NCBI RefSeq assembly: GCF_030272615.1
Contig: NC_081413.1
Location: 98,271,239-98,335,238, forward strand
DNA from: Cryptomeria japonica
Lineage: Eukaryota; Streptophyta; Pinopsida; Cupressales; Cupressaceae
Direction of reading: 5' to 3'
Length of the DNA: 64,000 nt
The position numbers were made by a program, and so were the translations under genes. The notes under the pieces are model-generated. The model had not been told where the DNA came from and did no database searches. It saw only the letters and a program-made list of their open reading frames with translations. Below are positions 23,895-36,030 of the stretch, in pieces; position 1 is the stretch's first letter; every line of letters begins with the position of its first letter.

Positions 23895-25600
23895 TTTTGG
23901 TGAACCTGATGTCCTACATCTTAATTTTGATTTCTTATTTGTTAGATATGAAAAATTACAATTTAAACTTTCAAATTTCATTTCCAATTTTGATCTTTTT
24001 GCAAACTTTAGAGGTTAATTGCATAAAACCCTATTTTTTCATTTTGAGGAAATTAAGCGTATGAAGTATAGCATTTTGGTTGCTTGTTTCAGATCTGATT
24101 TCTATTTCAAAATTGCAATTCAAATATATCTTTTCATTCTAAAAAATCAAGTGGTTAAACCATAAAACCCTAATTTTTAAGAATCTCCTATTCCGACATT
24201 TGACTACTAATTTGACCTATCTAGACATCTCCAAATCACTTGTTTTTTTGGATTCTACAATAAAATCATAATTTCTATCATCCCTGAAAATTTTGGAAAA
24301 ATTTGGTTGGTTTGTGTTGAACTTGCACACGGTCCCTAGCTTTTTTCCTGAAATTTTGGGACTCGAAATTGACTGTATTTTTCTACTTAAATCCAGGAAA
24401 TTAGTTGATTTTATCAATTTTTAGACCTCCTAAGATCAAAAACAAATTCAAAATTGAATGTTTGATTTTCTTTCAGTTTAAAAAAAATCTAGATTTGAAA
24501 TTGAATTTGTGCAAAATTTGGATCTTACTTCAATTTTTTAGATTTATCATTGTTGTTAGACTTGTCTTCTTGCCTAAAATTCAAATTTTCAATTTCCCTC
24601 CTTTTCCCAAAATTCAAAATTTCAAAATTCAATGGTTAGGTCCTAAAACCCTAATTTTCAAATTTAATTGGTTTTTGTGCAAATTTCAATCAATCTCAAC
24701 CAATTTTAGTCTTCTAAATATTATTTAAGGTGGCCTTATTCATTAGGTTGGAATTTTTTCAAAATTACAATTCAATTACTTAACTTTTTCAAAACCCTAA
24801 TAGGATCCTATTTCAACATTCAAACCTTAATTTCACCTATCTAGAGATCGTAAAATCAATCAATTTTTGGGGGTTAGCTCTCAAATCATCGTATCTATCA
24901 TCCCTAAAAATCTCCAAAAAAATTGGGAGGACCATGTGCAACTTGCACATGGTCCCTGGCTTTTTCCATGAAATTTTAGGAGACTGTTATGACTGTATTC
25001 ATTTGCTTAAATCTAGAAAATTGGCTGATTTTGTGAAATTTTGAGCCCTAAAAAATTCCAAAAAGGTTGGAAGGACCAGGTACACTTTCAACCTGGTCCT
25101 TGGCTTTTTTCATGAAATTTCGAGAGACTGTTATGACTATATTTAATTGCTTGAATCTAAAAAATTGGTTGATTTTATTGAATTTCGATCCCTCTAAAAG
25201 AAAAACCATATCCAGTTTCAATATTTCAATTTTCAAGATATAGTTTAAAATTAAGTGGTTAATTAAGAACAACCCTAATTTTAAATTTCAAAATTTCAAT
25301 TCAACAACTTTCATTTTTTTTTAAATTAAGAGGTTTTTCAATAGGCCCTAATTTTAATCTCTTTTGGATAATTTTAAATTTTAAATTAAGAGGTTATTTT
25401 TTTACATAATCCTAATTTTAAAATTTCAATTTCCTAGGAGGTTTCATTATTATTCTTTCAATCAAATTGTTCATTTAATTGAATAATCATTTTTCCAAGA
25501 ATTTTGAATTATTCAATTATTTTGCAAATTTCAAATTTCAAATTCAAATTTCACAATTGCAATTCAAATTCCATTTTTCCTCCTTTATTTAATTTTCTAT
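23895..25600 (+). repeat. Element B leader with diverged repeats and hairpins
   Basis: AT-rich, non-coding leader. Segments at about 24280-24415, 24905-25045 and 25060-25190 are diverged copies of one unit. Each has a GGACC...GGTCC inverted repeat, then CATGAAATTT, GACTGTTATGACTGTAT and AATTGGCTGATTTT. The best hairpin (24929-24955) has perfect 13-bp arms round one base. Confidence 0.75.
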
Positions 25601-25661
25601 GCATGTATGGGTTGAACATTATTATGGTTAAATGACATATGAGTTTCTTGTTTGATCATAA

Positions 25662-26815
25662 GTGCACATGGAGTTCTTATCTTATTTTGCTAATTCAATT
25701 TCAAGTTACATTAAAGATGTTCATGATCTTCTCTTTCATGCATATGATGATAATTTAGTTCTCCCTTTCATTCATACCTATGATTCACCCTCTCCCAAAA
25801 TTGATCTTATTAATGAGGGCACATTGGTGCAAAAAGGGAATATGGACACTTCTTTCAAATATCTCCCTCCTAAAGATGAATCTTTGGAGAATTGTGTTCC
25901 TTCTTTTCCTAAAAAGTACCTCCCTGATAAGGGTTATTTGGTGCAAGAGGAAATATTTTGGCTACTTATCATAGTGATACCACACCTTCTTTTCATGATC
26001 TCCCCTCTAAAGATGAAGTGTTAATTACATATGATAGTCATTTTCCTAATGAGTGTCTTGAACATAAAGATACCTTAGAAAAAGAGGATGATATTATTTC
26101 TCATCATAATGCTCTCTCTCCCAAAAATCAAGAGCTTAACAAAAATCAAATCTATTCCATTCATGTTCCTAGGAAACCAAAAATTCTCCATGATTATCAT
26201 AAGGCGCCTTACACATATACTAGTGAGGTAGTTGATGAGAACATACATGAAGCATCATATGCTTTCTTAGTTCCTACAATCCTCTCTTAAATTCACTCAA
26301 ATACACCATCTCCTACCAAAGAAGTTACTAAAGAAGAACTCTTAGAGGATGATTGGGGGTCCTTATATTTCACTCCTACCTTTTCTACAGAGTCTAAGAT
26401 GCTTGAATTTCATATTCCAAATTTTTCTCTTAACACGAATCTTGAAATCGATTGGGCCTCTTTAAAATTCAATCCAATTCCCCTTAAGAGTGAACTCTAT
26501 TTTGAACATACACATGGATACAATGGACGAGTTCTAAGATGTGTGCAACAAAGTCTTGAAAGTCATGAGAAATCGCACTTTCTTTTGTCTTGTAAGTCCA
26601 CCCCTTCTCATTCTAATTTTGAGTTACAATAAGAAAATGTGTTGACCAATCTTCTAAATTCCAACTTAATATCTCCTCTTTGTCCTAAAAAAAGATGAAA
26701 ACATAAACAAAATTCTTAAACTTCTTCTTTTTGTAAATATCATCAAACTTATGGCCATTCTACTAATGAGTGTCAAGCTTTGAAAACACAAATACAACAT
26801 TACATTGAGTCATGC
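25662..26815 (+). pseudogene. Element B Gag-like ORF, Ty3/gypsy-type finger
   Basis: Reading starts near 25662 (MHMEFLSYFANSISSYIKD) and shifts frame near 25960. It then stays in one frame through 25958-26290, 26399-26632 and on to 26815, with point stops at about 26290 and 26632. Most of it is a Pro/Ser/Asp-rich acidic protein that I do not recognise. The end (26732-26815) reads CKYHQTYGHSTNEC followed by QALKTQIQHYIES. That is the C-x2-H-x4-GH-x-T-x2-C...LK-x2-I pattern next to Gag in plant Ty3/gypsy elements. No protease or polymerase follows. Confidence 0.6.
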
Positions 26816-26849
26816 ATATTAAAAGTAACATCTAAAATGAATGGCATAT

Positions 26850-28035
26850 TCATCATGATCATTTAAAATAACATTTAAGTTCCTATTATGTTTCTCCTCA
26901 CTATGTGACATATTGGTCCTACCTATTGGGGGCTCCTTGTCATTCATGGTGGTACAATTTCAGGTGCAATCATACTTAGTGAGAAACGTAATAGTCTATT
27001 TATTCTTGCCTCTATGCTTGAGGGAAAAGAATATTCCTTTTCCTCTTTCTAAGGTTTCACTATTTTCTTTGTGGAGTACATTATTCATAAACTTGATGTC
27101 CTTTCTTCATGGAGTTTTCCTTCATGCGAGTGCATGCCTGTTTTGTGAGTGGGATCTTCTCCTTTCTTGAAATGGTACGTCTATTATGAATAATATCTCC
27201 TCATATAACTTTTTTGAATCTTATTCTTTCTCTCTCTTTGAAAATTACCTCTTATATTGTGTTATTTAGAACTTGATGTCCTTTCTTGAATGGAATTATC
27301 CTTCATGCGAGCGCATGTCTATTCCTTGGTTAGGATGTATTCCTTGCTTGAGATGGTAGGTCTCTTATGAGTAGTCTCTCTCTAGAGTTGTCTAATTATT
27401 CTCATTCTCCTACACTTGGTGGGCAATGATCTCTCTCCCTCTCTATTTCTCTAAGGATCCACTCTTTCTTATGTTGTGGATGGTGTGAGTTTTATTACTT
27501 AATGTCATTCCTTGTGTGGAATTGTTGTTGTTCACTCAAGGGTTCTATATTATACAAGAGGTGTAAGTCCTTGACTAAAATCTCTTTCACACTTGGTAAT
27601 GTACATCTATAATAAATTCACCCATCCCCATTGGGATAAAAGTCAGTCATCCTTCATCAAGAATCCCTTTCACCTAGCAATAGTAGGAAGGATTGAATTC
27701 TTGTTCTCTTTTGCGTGTCATTCTAGAAGATGTTATATTTGTCTAAGACAACCCCACTTGGAGGTAGATGTCTTTTGAGAAAATATCTCTTCTCCCCCAA
27801 GGATCTCCTTTACACTTACAACAAGATATCTCTTTTCAACTATCTTATCCTTGTTTGAAGACTATTTGCTCTCTTTCTTGGATCTATGACATTTTTGCAT
27901 AATGGATATCTTCTTTGTGTTGAAGCTAGGTATTCTTGTTCTAATTTCTTTAAGATATCAACATTAAACTATGTTGACATCTTAAGGGGGGGGCACCCAC
28001 ACTACTCCTTTTGTATTTTATTTCTCTCACACATT
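26850..28035 (+). repeat. Element B 3' internal region, diverged repeats
   Basis: No coding sequence recognised. A CTTGATGTCCTTTCTT...CCTTCATGCGAG unit recurs at about 27089 and 27271, with a weaker copy near 27495, giving a period of about 180-220 bp. The rest is CT-rich. Confidence 0.5.
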
Positions 28036-28240
28036 ATATCCCTTATACAATGGGTCATTCTTGAAACTAGAGCACAACCTCTTTGAGAGAGATGTAGTCA
28101 CTTTTATTTTATATTGTGGGTCATTCTTGGAACTAGATCACATCCTCTTAGAGCAAGATGTCCCCACTTTTTCTATTGTACAATGGGTCATTCTCAAAAC
28201 TAGAGGGCAACCTCTTAGAGAGACATGTCACCACTTTCTT
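28036..28240 (+). repeat. Three tandem copies of a ~78-bp unit
   Basis: ATGGGTCATTCTTGAAACTAG with CTCTTAGAGAGA and ATGTC.CCACTTT recurs at about 28046, 28118 and 28186. It ends 150 bp before the 3' LTR. Confidence 0.75.
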
Positions 28241-28385
28241 TACATTTGTACTATACATCTTATACAAGTTGTAGCATACTCGGGCATATAATCCTATGAA
28301 GCAGTTGTAGCATGCTCTGTATCTCTCATCTTCATCTCTCTATTTCTTCTACTTTGTCGACAATATTGACGTAATACATACTCCT

Positions 28386-28403
28386 ACTAAAGTGGGCGCT
28401 AAA
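28386..28403 (+). other. Polypurine tract region of element B
   Basis: ACTAAAGTGGGCGCTAAA directly before the 3' LTR start. It is purine-rich but imperfect, so this is placed mainly by position. Confidence 0.5.
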
Positions 28404-29569
28404 TGTAGCATCATAAAATTGCAACCCTTACAATTTTGACTACATTTTAGGCCCTCACCTTTGTGACTACATTCCCCTACTCAATTTGGACCCCTCTTTG
28501 CATCATCATTTCAAATCTTCTCTTGTTTCAACCCCTGCATCACCTTGAGACCCTGTCCAGGCCCAAAAATAGGGAAGGAAAGGGATGTGGCACCCATCTC
28601 CTCTCTCTTAGGGTGACCCTAAGATGGGTCCATCTGACCCTTAACCCTAATTTCCTCTTCGAGATTTAAATTTCCCTATGTTAGCCTTTGGTGAGAAGAT
28701 TCAATCCTCTGATGAAAGTATAAAAGGGGATCTAATCCTCTCATTTGCATAAGTGAAGTGGATCATAAGAAAGCATAGGATAAAATATACATCATCAATC
28801 ATTCAAGTGTTCAAGTCTTCAAACATCTCCTTCTTCATGTGTCTTCTTCTTTCATCCATTGGAGATACATTACAACATTCATTTGCAAGCATGTGTGTGT
28901 GTTAGGGTTTTTTCATGTTACATACCATTTCATGCAATACTTGTGATTACATTCAAGAAGCAAAGCAATCATCATCAACAAATTTCAGATCTACAAGGTA
29001 TACATTTCCATCAGTTACATTTAAGCATTTGCAATTACTTTATTTCAAGGTTGATTCCTCAACTGGCATTTGACTGAGGAAAAACCCTATGCACAAATAT
29101 TCTTCCCTTCTTTTCAGTGTGTAGGTTGTAGGTGCACAACTGTAATTGCAGGTTTGGGCTTCATTTGCAGAGACAAATAAACCCTTTTCATTTCATGAAA
29201 ATTTCATAGGACCGTGTGCACTTTCAACATGGTCCTGATAACTTTTCTACAAATTTGTAGGGCATATCCGTATCAGTCTAAATATCTCAGATCCAAAGTT
29301 ACAGTGTGATCCTGAACTGGTAGCTCCTCATTTTATCTCTCTTTTCTGCATAGTCAACAAGACAACTCTTCTACTTACAAAAGAGGGTAAATTGCATTGT
29401 ACCCTTGTAATTCACTTAATATTTAGATGCTTATTCACTCTAGGGTTTGGATCTAGTGAATTCAACCCCTCTTTTGAATGTAAAGTATCTCCCAAGTGAA
29501 AATCATCCTAGTGATTTCCTTTCTCTCTCCTAGGTGGGGAATCACTAGGGTTCAATTTTCCACTTTATA
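28404..29569 (+). repeat. Element B 3' LTR
   Basis: Uninterrupted 1166-bp copy that shows what the 5' LTR looked like before element A inserted. The terminal CA has become TA. Confidence 0.88.
28719..28726 (+). promoter_or_regulatory. TATA box of element B 3' LTR
   Basis: TATAAAAG in GAAAGTATAAAAGGGG, at the position equivalent to 23036. Confidence 0.65.
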
Positions 29570-31700
29570 GATTGAAGACCCGTCCTCTTGGTCAATAGAA
29601 TTTGGTCATTTAGTAGGAGTTTCTCCCCGAGTTTGAGAAGTTTGATTAGATTTTTCTAGTATCAAAGCTTCTATTCTTATTCTACTCCTTTGTAACATAG
29701 CTGAGGTCCCTCTTCCTCCACTTCATCTTTGGACCAATCGCTGATGATTCTCAATGGTGGAGGTCCCTTAGGTCCTCTTATTAACCTCTTATAGACTACA
29801 ATTTCTTTATCAGGAGTTTCTTTAATCTCCTATTTCTCTCTTGTTGGGTTGGTCCTTTGGTGAACTAATCATGGAGTAGCAGTGACAAGAGTATGAGGAG
29901 ATTTTCTCATTTTTGCTTGGGAGCATTGATAGAAGGAGCCTCCTAAGTTTCATTGTTGTTCTTCATGTTTCTATGCACCTTCGAAGGAAGTTTCTCCATG
30001 TATGGTCTTGCATGACCCATAGGGCTCCTAGGGGGAGGTTGCTTCCTATATGTAGATGGACCCTTCTTACCTTTTGAAGTGTTAGCTTGTTCTTTCAACA
30101 ACTTACTTTCTACTTGTGGTATAGGGAATATATCATATGGACAACTTATTCATTCATTGGTCCAATGCACAACATGCCATTCCCTTTGTTTCATATCTTC
30201 ACATTCAATCAAATTCTCATCTACATTCTAAACGAGAATATTAAAAATCCTCTTATTATACAAGAGATACAGTCTGTTTTCACTATCCCTTTTCCTTATT
30301 TCATCAAACACCCAAATTTTGTCAGCTTGAGCTACTAAATCAAGGTCCAACCTACAATAGTATCTTATTCTCACATTGTGGTCATCTATACAGTTGGACC
30401 AATGATCCATAATGTATAACACATATCTGAAGTAAGAATCCATTGCTATGTTGAATGTGCCTATGGAGTCAAATTTATTTTGTTCTATTTGTAATGGTCT
30501 TAAGAAAAATTATAATAATTCAACCTCCACATTTTTAGAAACTTTCATATCAAGACAATACTTGGAACCTATTCTCACAGGAAACTAAAAGAATGGATTT
30601 TGTATTCTTACCACTAATTTGTATGCATCTAATGTTTTTCTACATAACTCCAAAATAATCAACCTCTCACATAGATATCAAGACAACTTATCATGTGGAA
30701 CTGTACAATCGACTACCCATATGTAAGAGAAAGTTCTAAACTAAATGAAATAACTTCCTAATATTTGAATCTTAGTTGTAGCATTATGTGACAACCTCTT
30801 TCCAAAATATCCCTCTAGAATTCTTATAATTTCAAAAACAAAAAAATATTAATTGTGTAATTATTGTTCCTACTTCTCTCCAATGTCAGCTAAGGGTAAT
30901 GATTGTATATCTTCAAGTTAAGATCTATGAGAGATCCTACCTTATTCAAACCTAGATATGTAACTTGATTAGTTAGTAGATACACCAAATATGATGTCAT
31001 ATAGAACTTTGGGTCTCTTTTAAACCTTAGTGACTGCTCATCCAAATTATCACTAATCATCATTCCCCAATCAATGAACACTTTTCTTGTAAAGATTATA
31101 TTGATGAACAAAATCGTCCATGGAAGGAGTTCTTTTGCATCTGATAGACCTGCCACTTTGTTGAGGAGGGTGACATAGTCCCTTACATCCATATGCAGAT
31201 ATGATCCGTTAATGATCTTCATTTTCTTCAATTAATTTGGCTTCTTATATTTCTTGAGTAGATGCTCATTAATGTTGGAAATCAGATTCATTGTTCCTCA
31301 AAAGTGAATGTTACTACTACATATTGGTAATTTCTCTGAATATGAAAAACTACTTCCATATCATCAGGAGAAATATATAGAATGATCTCCCCAATGGACC
31401 ACAAAATATTCACTCATTTGAATTCTAATTTGTAGCATAGGCCATAACTAGGTCTAGAGATTGTAAAGAGACAATTAATCTAGCTACTTGCACCAACTCA
31501 AACCACACCAACGATGTATCCCTTGGCATCCTCCCATCTAATTTTGACATCCTAATAAAAAGTATTGTAGGTCAACATGTTCCAAATTGGTGTTTGTAAT
31601 GTATTTGTCTACTAAGTGCATCATAGTCAGAGGAAGGTAGTCGTTGGAATTGTACTTCAACAAGATGACCTTTTGTTGATAAATTACTAGTTTTACATTA
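29570..31700 (-). pseudogene. Decayed ORF X, proximal part, unknown family
   Basis: Minus-strand coding-like sequence. Open pieces are 31231-30890 (DVRDYVTLLNKVAGLSDAKE..., GLNKVGSL) and 30443-30228 (DHWSNCIDDHNVRIRYYC). Decayed frames extend up to about 31700 (LLKYNSNDYLP; ISPDDMEVVFHI) and down to 29570. A basic, Pro-rich stretch near 30050 reads GPSTYRKQPPPRSP. Element B separates it from 13030-15009. The family is unknown. Small folded blocks followed by a charged tail would suit a retroelement structural or accessory protein, but that is inference. Confidence 0.4.
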
Positions 31701-31879
31701 AAAAAGTCAAATTAGAATCCTTCTATTGGGGTAGAAACAACTATACTAATAGTGGTTAAATAACTTATTGAAATAAAAAGATTAAAAATAAGCAAGTAAA
31801 AATTTAAATTAAACAAAGCCTTGAAATCTAACATATAACTGTTTATTTTTCATATCTTTTTTAACAAACAACCTTTTTA

Positions 31880-33060
31880 ATTTCAAGGTCGGGCATGTTT
31901 ACATCTCTGATCCTTGCCTTATAGCATATAGTAAAACATTTTTGGGTCGGGGATGTAAACATCCTTGGTCCCCACTTTGCATTGGTATTTGGGTTGTTGG
32001 GGGTTGAGGATGTGAACATCCCTGATCCCCGCTTTATGGTGTGGAATTGGTATGCAGCAAGGTCAGGGATGTGAGCATACCCGATCCTTTCTTTTTTATA
32101 ATATCGATCTTTTAGGTGTCAAAACATCCCCGATACCCACTTCAAATCTCATGGAAGATGTCATGGGTCAAGGGTATCCTTATCTCTAGCCTAGTTCTAG
32201 GTATCAAGGATGAGGTATCCTTGATCCTCGTAAAGGTTTCCTTCATTTCCTTTTGGTTTTGTAGGTCGAGGAGTCGAGGATGTAAACATCCTTGATCCCT
32301 ACTTAGGTCATTTTCTTTCCTTATAATTCTTAGCTACTCAAAAACATGATCATTTAGAATCATTTCAAATCAAACATAGATTGGTGTATGTGGTTTTAGG
32401 GTAAAAAATAGGGGTAGAAACCCTAGTTATTAGAAGCAAAAGAAATCCAAATTGAAAGAAACCTCTAAATTTAACTAAGGGAATGCACTAAGCAATAAAG
32501 AATGCAAGAAAAAACTAAATAGAATCCCTAACATACACTCCCATGGCTAGTGAAATGACAAGGGTAATCCTATGGCCTACTCACTAACACAATAGATGAC
32601 GCAAGGTGTGAAACCCCATAGGGCTAACCCTAACACAATATGCAAAATTAAACGAAAAATAAAGAAATAGCACAAAAACAAAACCCTACCTCAAAAAGAA
32701 GGAACGCACACCCACCACTCAACTCTAATAAATTGTCTAAGGAACCCAATTACACTCACACAAACTAAATAGTAGGAAATCACTTTGCAAGAAACCAAGA
32801 AATCAGAAAGTGAAGTGAAAAAATAAAGCTCAAATTGGGTATATATAGGCCCAAAAGTTGCATTAAATGTGGTCACATGGTAAGTGAGGTGATGTCCCTT
32901 TGAGGCTCAGGGGTTAGGGGTAATAGGGTCATTTGGGAGATGAACACCTACATCCCCAATCCTCATTCCTTAAGAGGGATCATCGAGGGTTGGGGATAGC
33001 AGGATCCCCGATCATCGCCTTAGAGGTAGAGACAAAGACAAGACTGGGAGTCAGGGGTCA
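31880..33060. repeat. Degenerate GGATGT-ACATCC hairpin repeats
   Basis: At least eight diverged copies of a unit with core GGATGTAAACATCC and a following TGATCCCC occur at about 31887, 31950, 31998, 32055, 32195, 32270, 32985 and 33045. The core is self-complementary. A minus-strand TATA-like CCTATATATACC lies at about 32836-32850, so part of this block may be an LTR or leader of the minus-strand X element. A second copy was not found. Confidence 0.55.
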
Positions 33061-33298
33061 AGGATCCTCAACTCCAAAATGGAAAAAGGATCTTTGAACC
33101 TTGATCTCTATAAGCCCAAAAGGGTAGAAAGGAGAGAAGAAGATGAAAAAGAAAGAAAAAAAAAAGGCGAAAAAAGGAGAAGAAAAAATGGGGAAAAGAA
33201 AAGATGGGAAACGAAAGTAAAAGTGGAAAGAAATAAAAAATGGAGTCCCTATTTTCTCAAGTGAGAAAATGGGGCATGAGTTGTGGAGGCACAACAGT

Positions 33299-33532
33299 TT
33301 GTATGTATGTATGCATGCATGTATGCATGTATGTATGTATGTATGTATGTATGTATGTATGTGTGTATGTATGTATGTATGCATGTATGTATGTATGTAT
33401 GTGTGTATGTATGTATGTATGTATGTATGTATGTATGTATGTATGTATGCATAAATGCATGCACGTATGTATGTATGAATGAATAAATGCATGCATGCAT
33501 GTATGTATGTATGTATGTATGTATGTATGTAT
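33299..33532. repeat. ATGT tetranucleotide microsatellite
   Basis: About 58 tetranucleotide units of GTAT/ATGT with GCAT and GTGT interruptions. Cys-Met-Tyr-Val or His-Thr-Tyr-Ile repeats read from it are not proteins. Confidence 0.97.
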
Positions 33533-34435
33533 CTTAAAAAATTATGGAGATTGACATCAAGAGGAAAATACAAGGAAAGAAGGATGAGGAGAAATAATGT
33601 GAAGAAAGGATAGATAAATGGGAAAAGGTCGATGATGTGTCTCTTAAACTAAGATAATTAAATTAAAATTTAGGTTTAATGAAAAATAGTGTGGGTTTGA
33701 GGTGAAATTGGAAGGAAAAATAAAATAAGGTTAAACTAGAGTTTTCAAGGGAAGAAAGAAAGGTGGAAGAGGAAATAGGGAAAACAAGTGAAAAAATTTA
33801 AAAATAAAAATAAAAATGTAAGGGGATGAAGGGCATTATAATAAGGTGTTTAAATAATAAAATTAACAAGAGGGTGATGAGGTCTTGAAAGTAAAATGGA
33901 TAAGAAATAGAAGGTATGGATAAAATATGATTTGGAAGATAGAAGATAAGGGTGGGAGATGAAAATAGAGGAGAATAATTTAAGATAGGGAGAGGGATGG
34001 GATAGGATACACAAACTAAAAAATAAGTAGAAGATACTTTAAAAATAATGAAAACCTTAAAGAAACAAGCTCACCTAATTCAAAACCATAGAAATTTAAC
34101 CATCTATAGATAAAAATTTACTTGCAATAATTGCCAAGGACCTTATAAAAATTGTTGTAGAGCTTGTAGAGGAAACTAATACTCTTAAAAATTTCAAAGT
34201 AGTGTAGTAGCCTCATCTAATAGTATAATAAATCTAATAGCATTAATAATTGAAAAATTTACTTTTATATGTTAAAATGAGATGAAGTTGGATCCATTTT
34301 ATAAATTTTGAAGAAATTTGAAAGAGAAAATGTAGTAGGTTTCAACTGTCTCTAATAATGAAATTATAATTTATTTGTTCATTTGGAGGATGAAAGTACT
34401 TGACTACCACCTTGGGGAGTATTTAAGGTGGTATG
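33533..34435. other. Purine-rich unclassified sequence
   Basis: Mostly GA-rich plus strand with no recognisable gene. Its right end (CCACCTTGGGGAGTATTTAAGGTGGTATG) adjoins an LTR-like start, so it is perhaps the internal 3' end of an old element. Confidence 0.35.
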
Positions 34436-35040
34436 TGTAGACACTCAAAATTCACCACCTTTAGTCAATTTACCCCTATTTCATATAATTCCAAATCATT
34501 TATATTAATTAAATAATATCTTATTATTTAATTAATATTATCTATTTTTCTATTTTCCTAAGTCCTAGTCTAAATTAAATAATTGTGTTATTCACTCTTA
34601 ACTTTATCCTTTTCCTCCAAATAATTAAATAAATAAATGTTATTTATTTGATTCCCTCCTCACATGTCACATCCTCTAACACTTTTCATTATCTCTTAAT
34701 CTCCACCTAACTAATCCCCTAATTATTTGCACATTACCTAATCCTAATTAAGTGAGTTTGACCCGCTTCAAATTCCCATACAATCTCCTCCCATCACATC
34801 AATCACATGGGTCTTGTCCCCTCAATTACCCTCTCCATCTTGTCAATCCTCCATCTCCCTCTCAACCTACCTCATGCTTCCACTACTTGGAACCATCTCA
34901 TGAGGTGAGATGACCATCCCATCCTCCACCCTTGATATTAATCTCTCAATATTTATCATCCATCCTTTTTTCATCATCAATCTATTGATTGAACCCTTAG
35001 AAATTTTATCTCATCTTACTTATTTTTTATTTGATTATTG
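34436..35040 (+). repeat. LTR-like fragment related to element C
   Basis: Starts TGTAGACACTCAAAA, close to the TGTAGACACTTAAAA start of element C. It shares the same order of AT-rich then CT-rich blocks (CTAATCCTAATTAAG, CACATCCTC). No end or second copy is found, so it is probably truncated. Confidence 0.5.
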
Positions 35041-36030
35041 TTGTGTTGCTAAATTTCAAGAGCACACATCCAAATTGATAACATTGTGAAAATATACACA
35101 ATGAAGAGATTGACATATTTGGTTTGCACTAAATTTCATTATGCTTTGATATCTTTTTAGCCTAATCTTGATTGTTTCTTTTATTTGTGATCTCGAGTTA
35201 CTTTTTATGCTAAATCAATTCATTTCAAACCACTTTTTCTTGCATATAGTAAGGTCCTTGGGGTCATATGAGGCTCACTTTTTAAGGAGAGATAAAGCTC
35301 AAAATGGGTCATCTACTGGTTGGTGGTTGAAGCTAAGAAAATGTTTGAGGCACATAATTAAAGAAAATAAGAGGGTGTTTAGATACAGGTTAGGGATAAA
35401 GGAAACATTTAAATGTTTAATTAAAATGGGGAAAAGAGAAAAAAATTAAAGTAATATAATGGCTAAGGAACATGAAAATGCGAAGAATTTAATTAACATG
35501 GAAAGTAAATAAATAAGGATAATAAATAAAAGGTTCAAATTGTGTGATAGTAAGAAATTTAGGTTAAAAAAATATCACAAGGAATGAGGTAGGAAAGTGA
35601 ATAAAATGACAATAGAAGTATTAAAATATAATTAGAGTAAGTAAGTTCATCAAATTTTCCCTCGATTTTAGTAGGATCACAATGAGCTAAAAGGAGAAAT
35701 TCTAGTAAAGTAAGAATATAGTAAATGCATAGCTAGTTATAAAATATTTAGGATATTTTATCACATATAGATATAGTTTTGGATCTTCCTTCTTACTTTT
35801 GTACCTATAACTAACAAAAATCTAATGAGAGTAGTCACTATATGCTCAAAAAAGAAATTTACGCTAATACATAGAAAATAGAATTACAACCAATTTGTAA
35901 ATTTATATGTTTAAAGAAATATGAAATCTAATAACATAATAGGAACACATTATTTACCATCATAAGTTAAATGTTTTAATACAAAAATTATCAACAGAAA
36001 ACATTAAGCTTTAACTGTTGTCTTTGTTAT
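35041..36030. other. AT-rich sequence with no recognised gene
   Basis: A 93-codon plus-strand opening at 35168-35449 has no recognisable domain and no supporting context. Otherwise it is featureless AT-rich DNA up to the left edge of element F. Confidence 0.4.

Larger units (their letters stand above)
15010..29569 (+). mobile_element. Non-autonomous Ty3/gypsy-like element B, with nested insert
   Basis: Two LTR copies start TGTAGCATCATAAAATT. The 5' copy is 15010-15207 plus about 22893-23894, split by element A. The 3' copy is 28404-29569. The 5' LTR ends CCACTTTACA; the 3' copy ends CACTTTATA. Flanks GATGG (15005-15009) and GATTG (29570-29574) match at 4 of 5, a plausible duplication. The 4.5-kb internal region has a Gag-like ORF remnant with a gypsy-type finger and long repeated non-coding stretches, but no RT or integrase. 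A purine tract precedes the 3' LTR. Confidence 0.85.

Noticed and set aside
33058-33573. Long Tyr-Ile-His-Thr and Cys-Met-Tyr-Val repeat proteins
   Set aside because: They are translations of the ATGT microsatellite in several frames on both strands, with no coding evidence.
35168-35449. 93-residue plus-strand ORF
   Set aside because: No recognisable domain, surrounded by AT-rich repeats, and the length is within chance in such a window.
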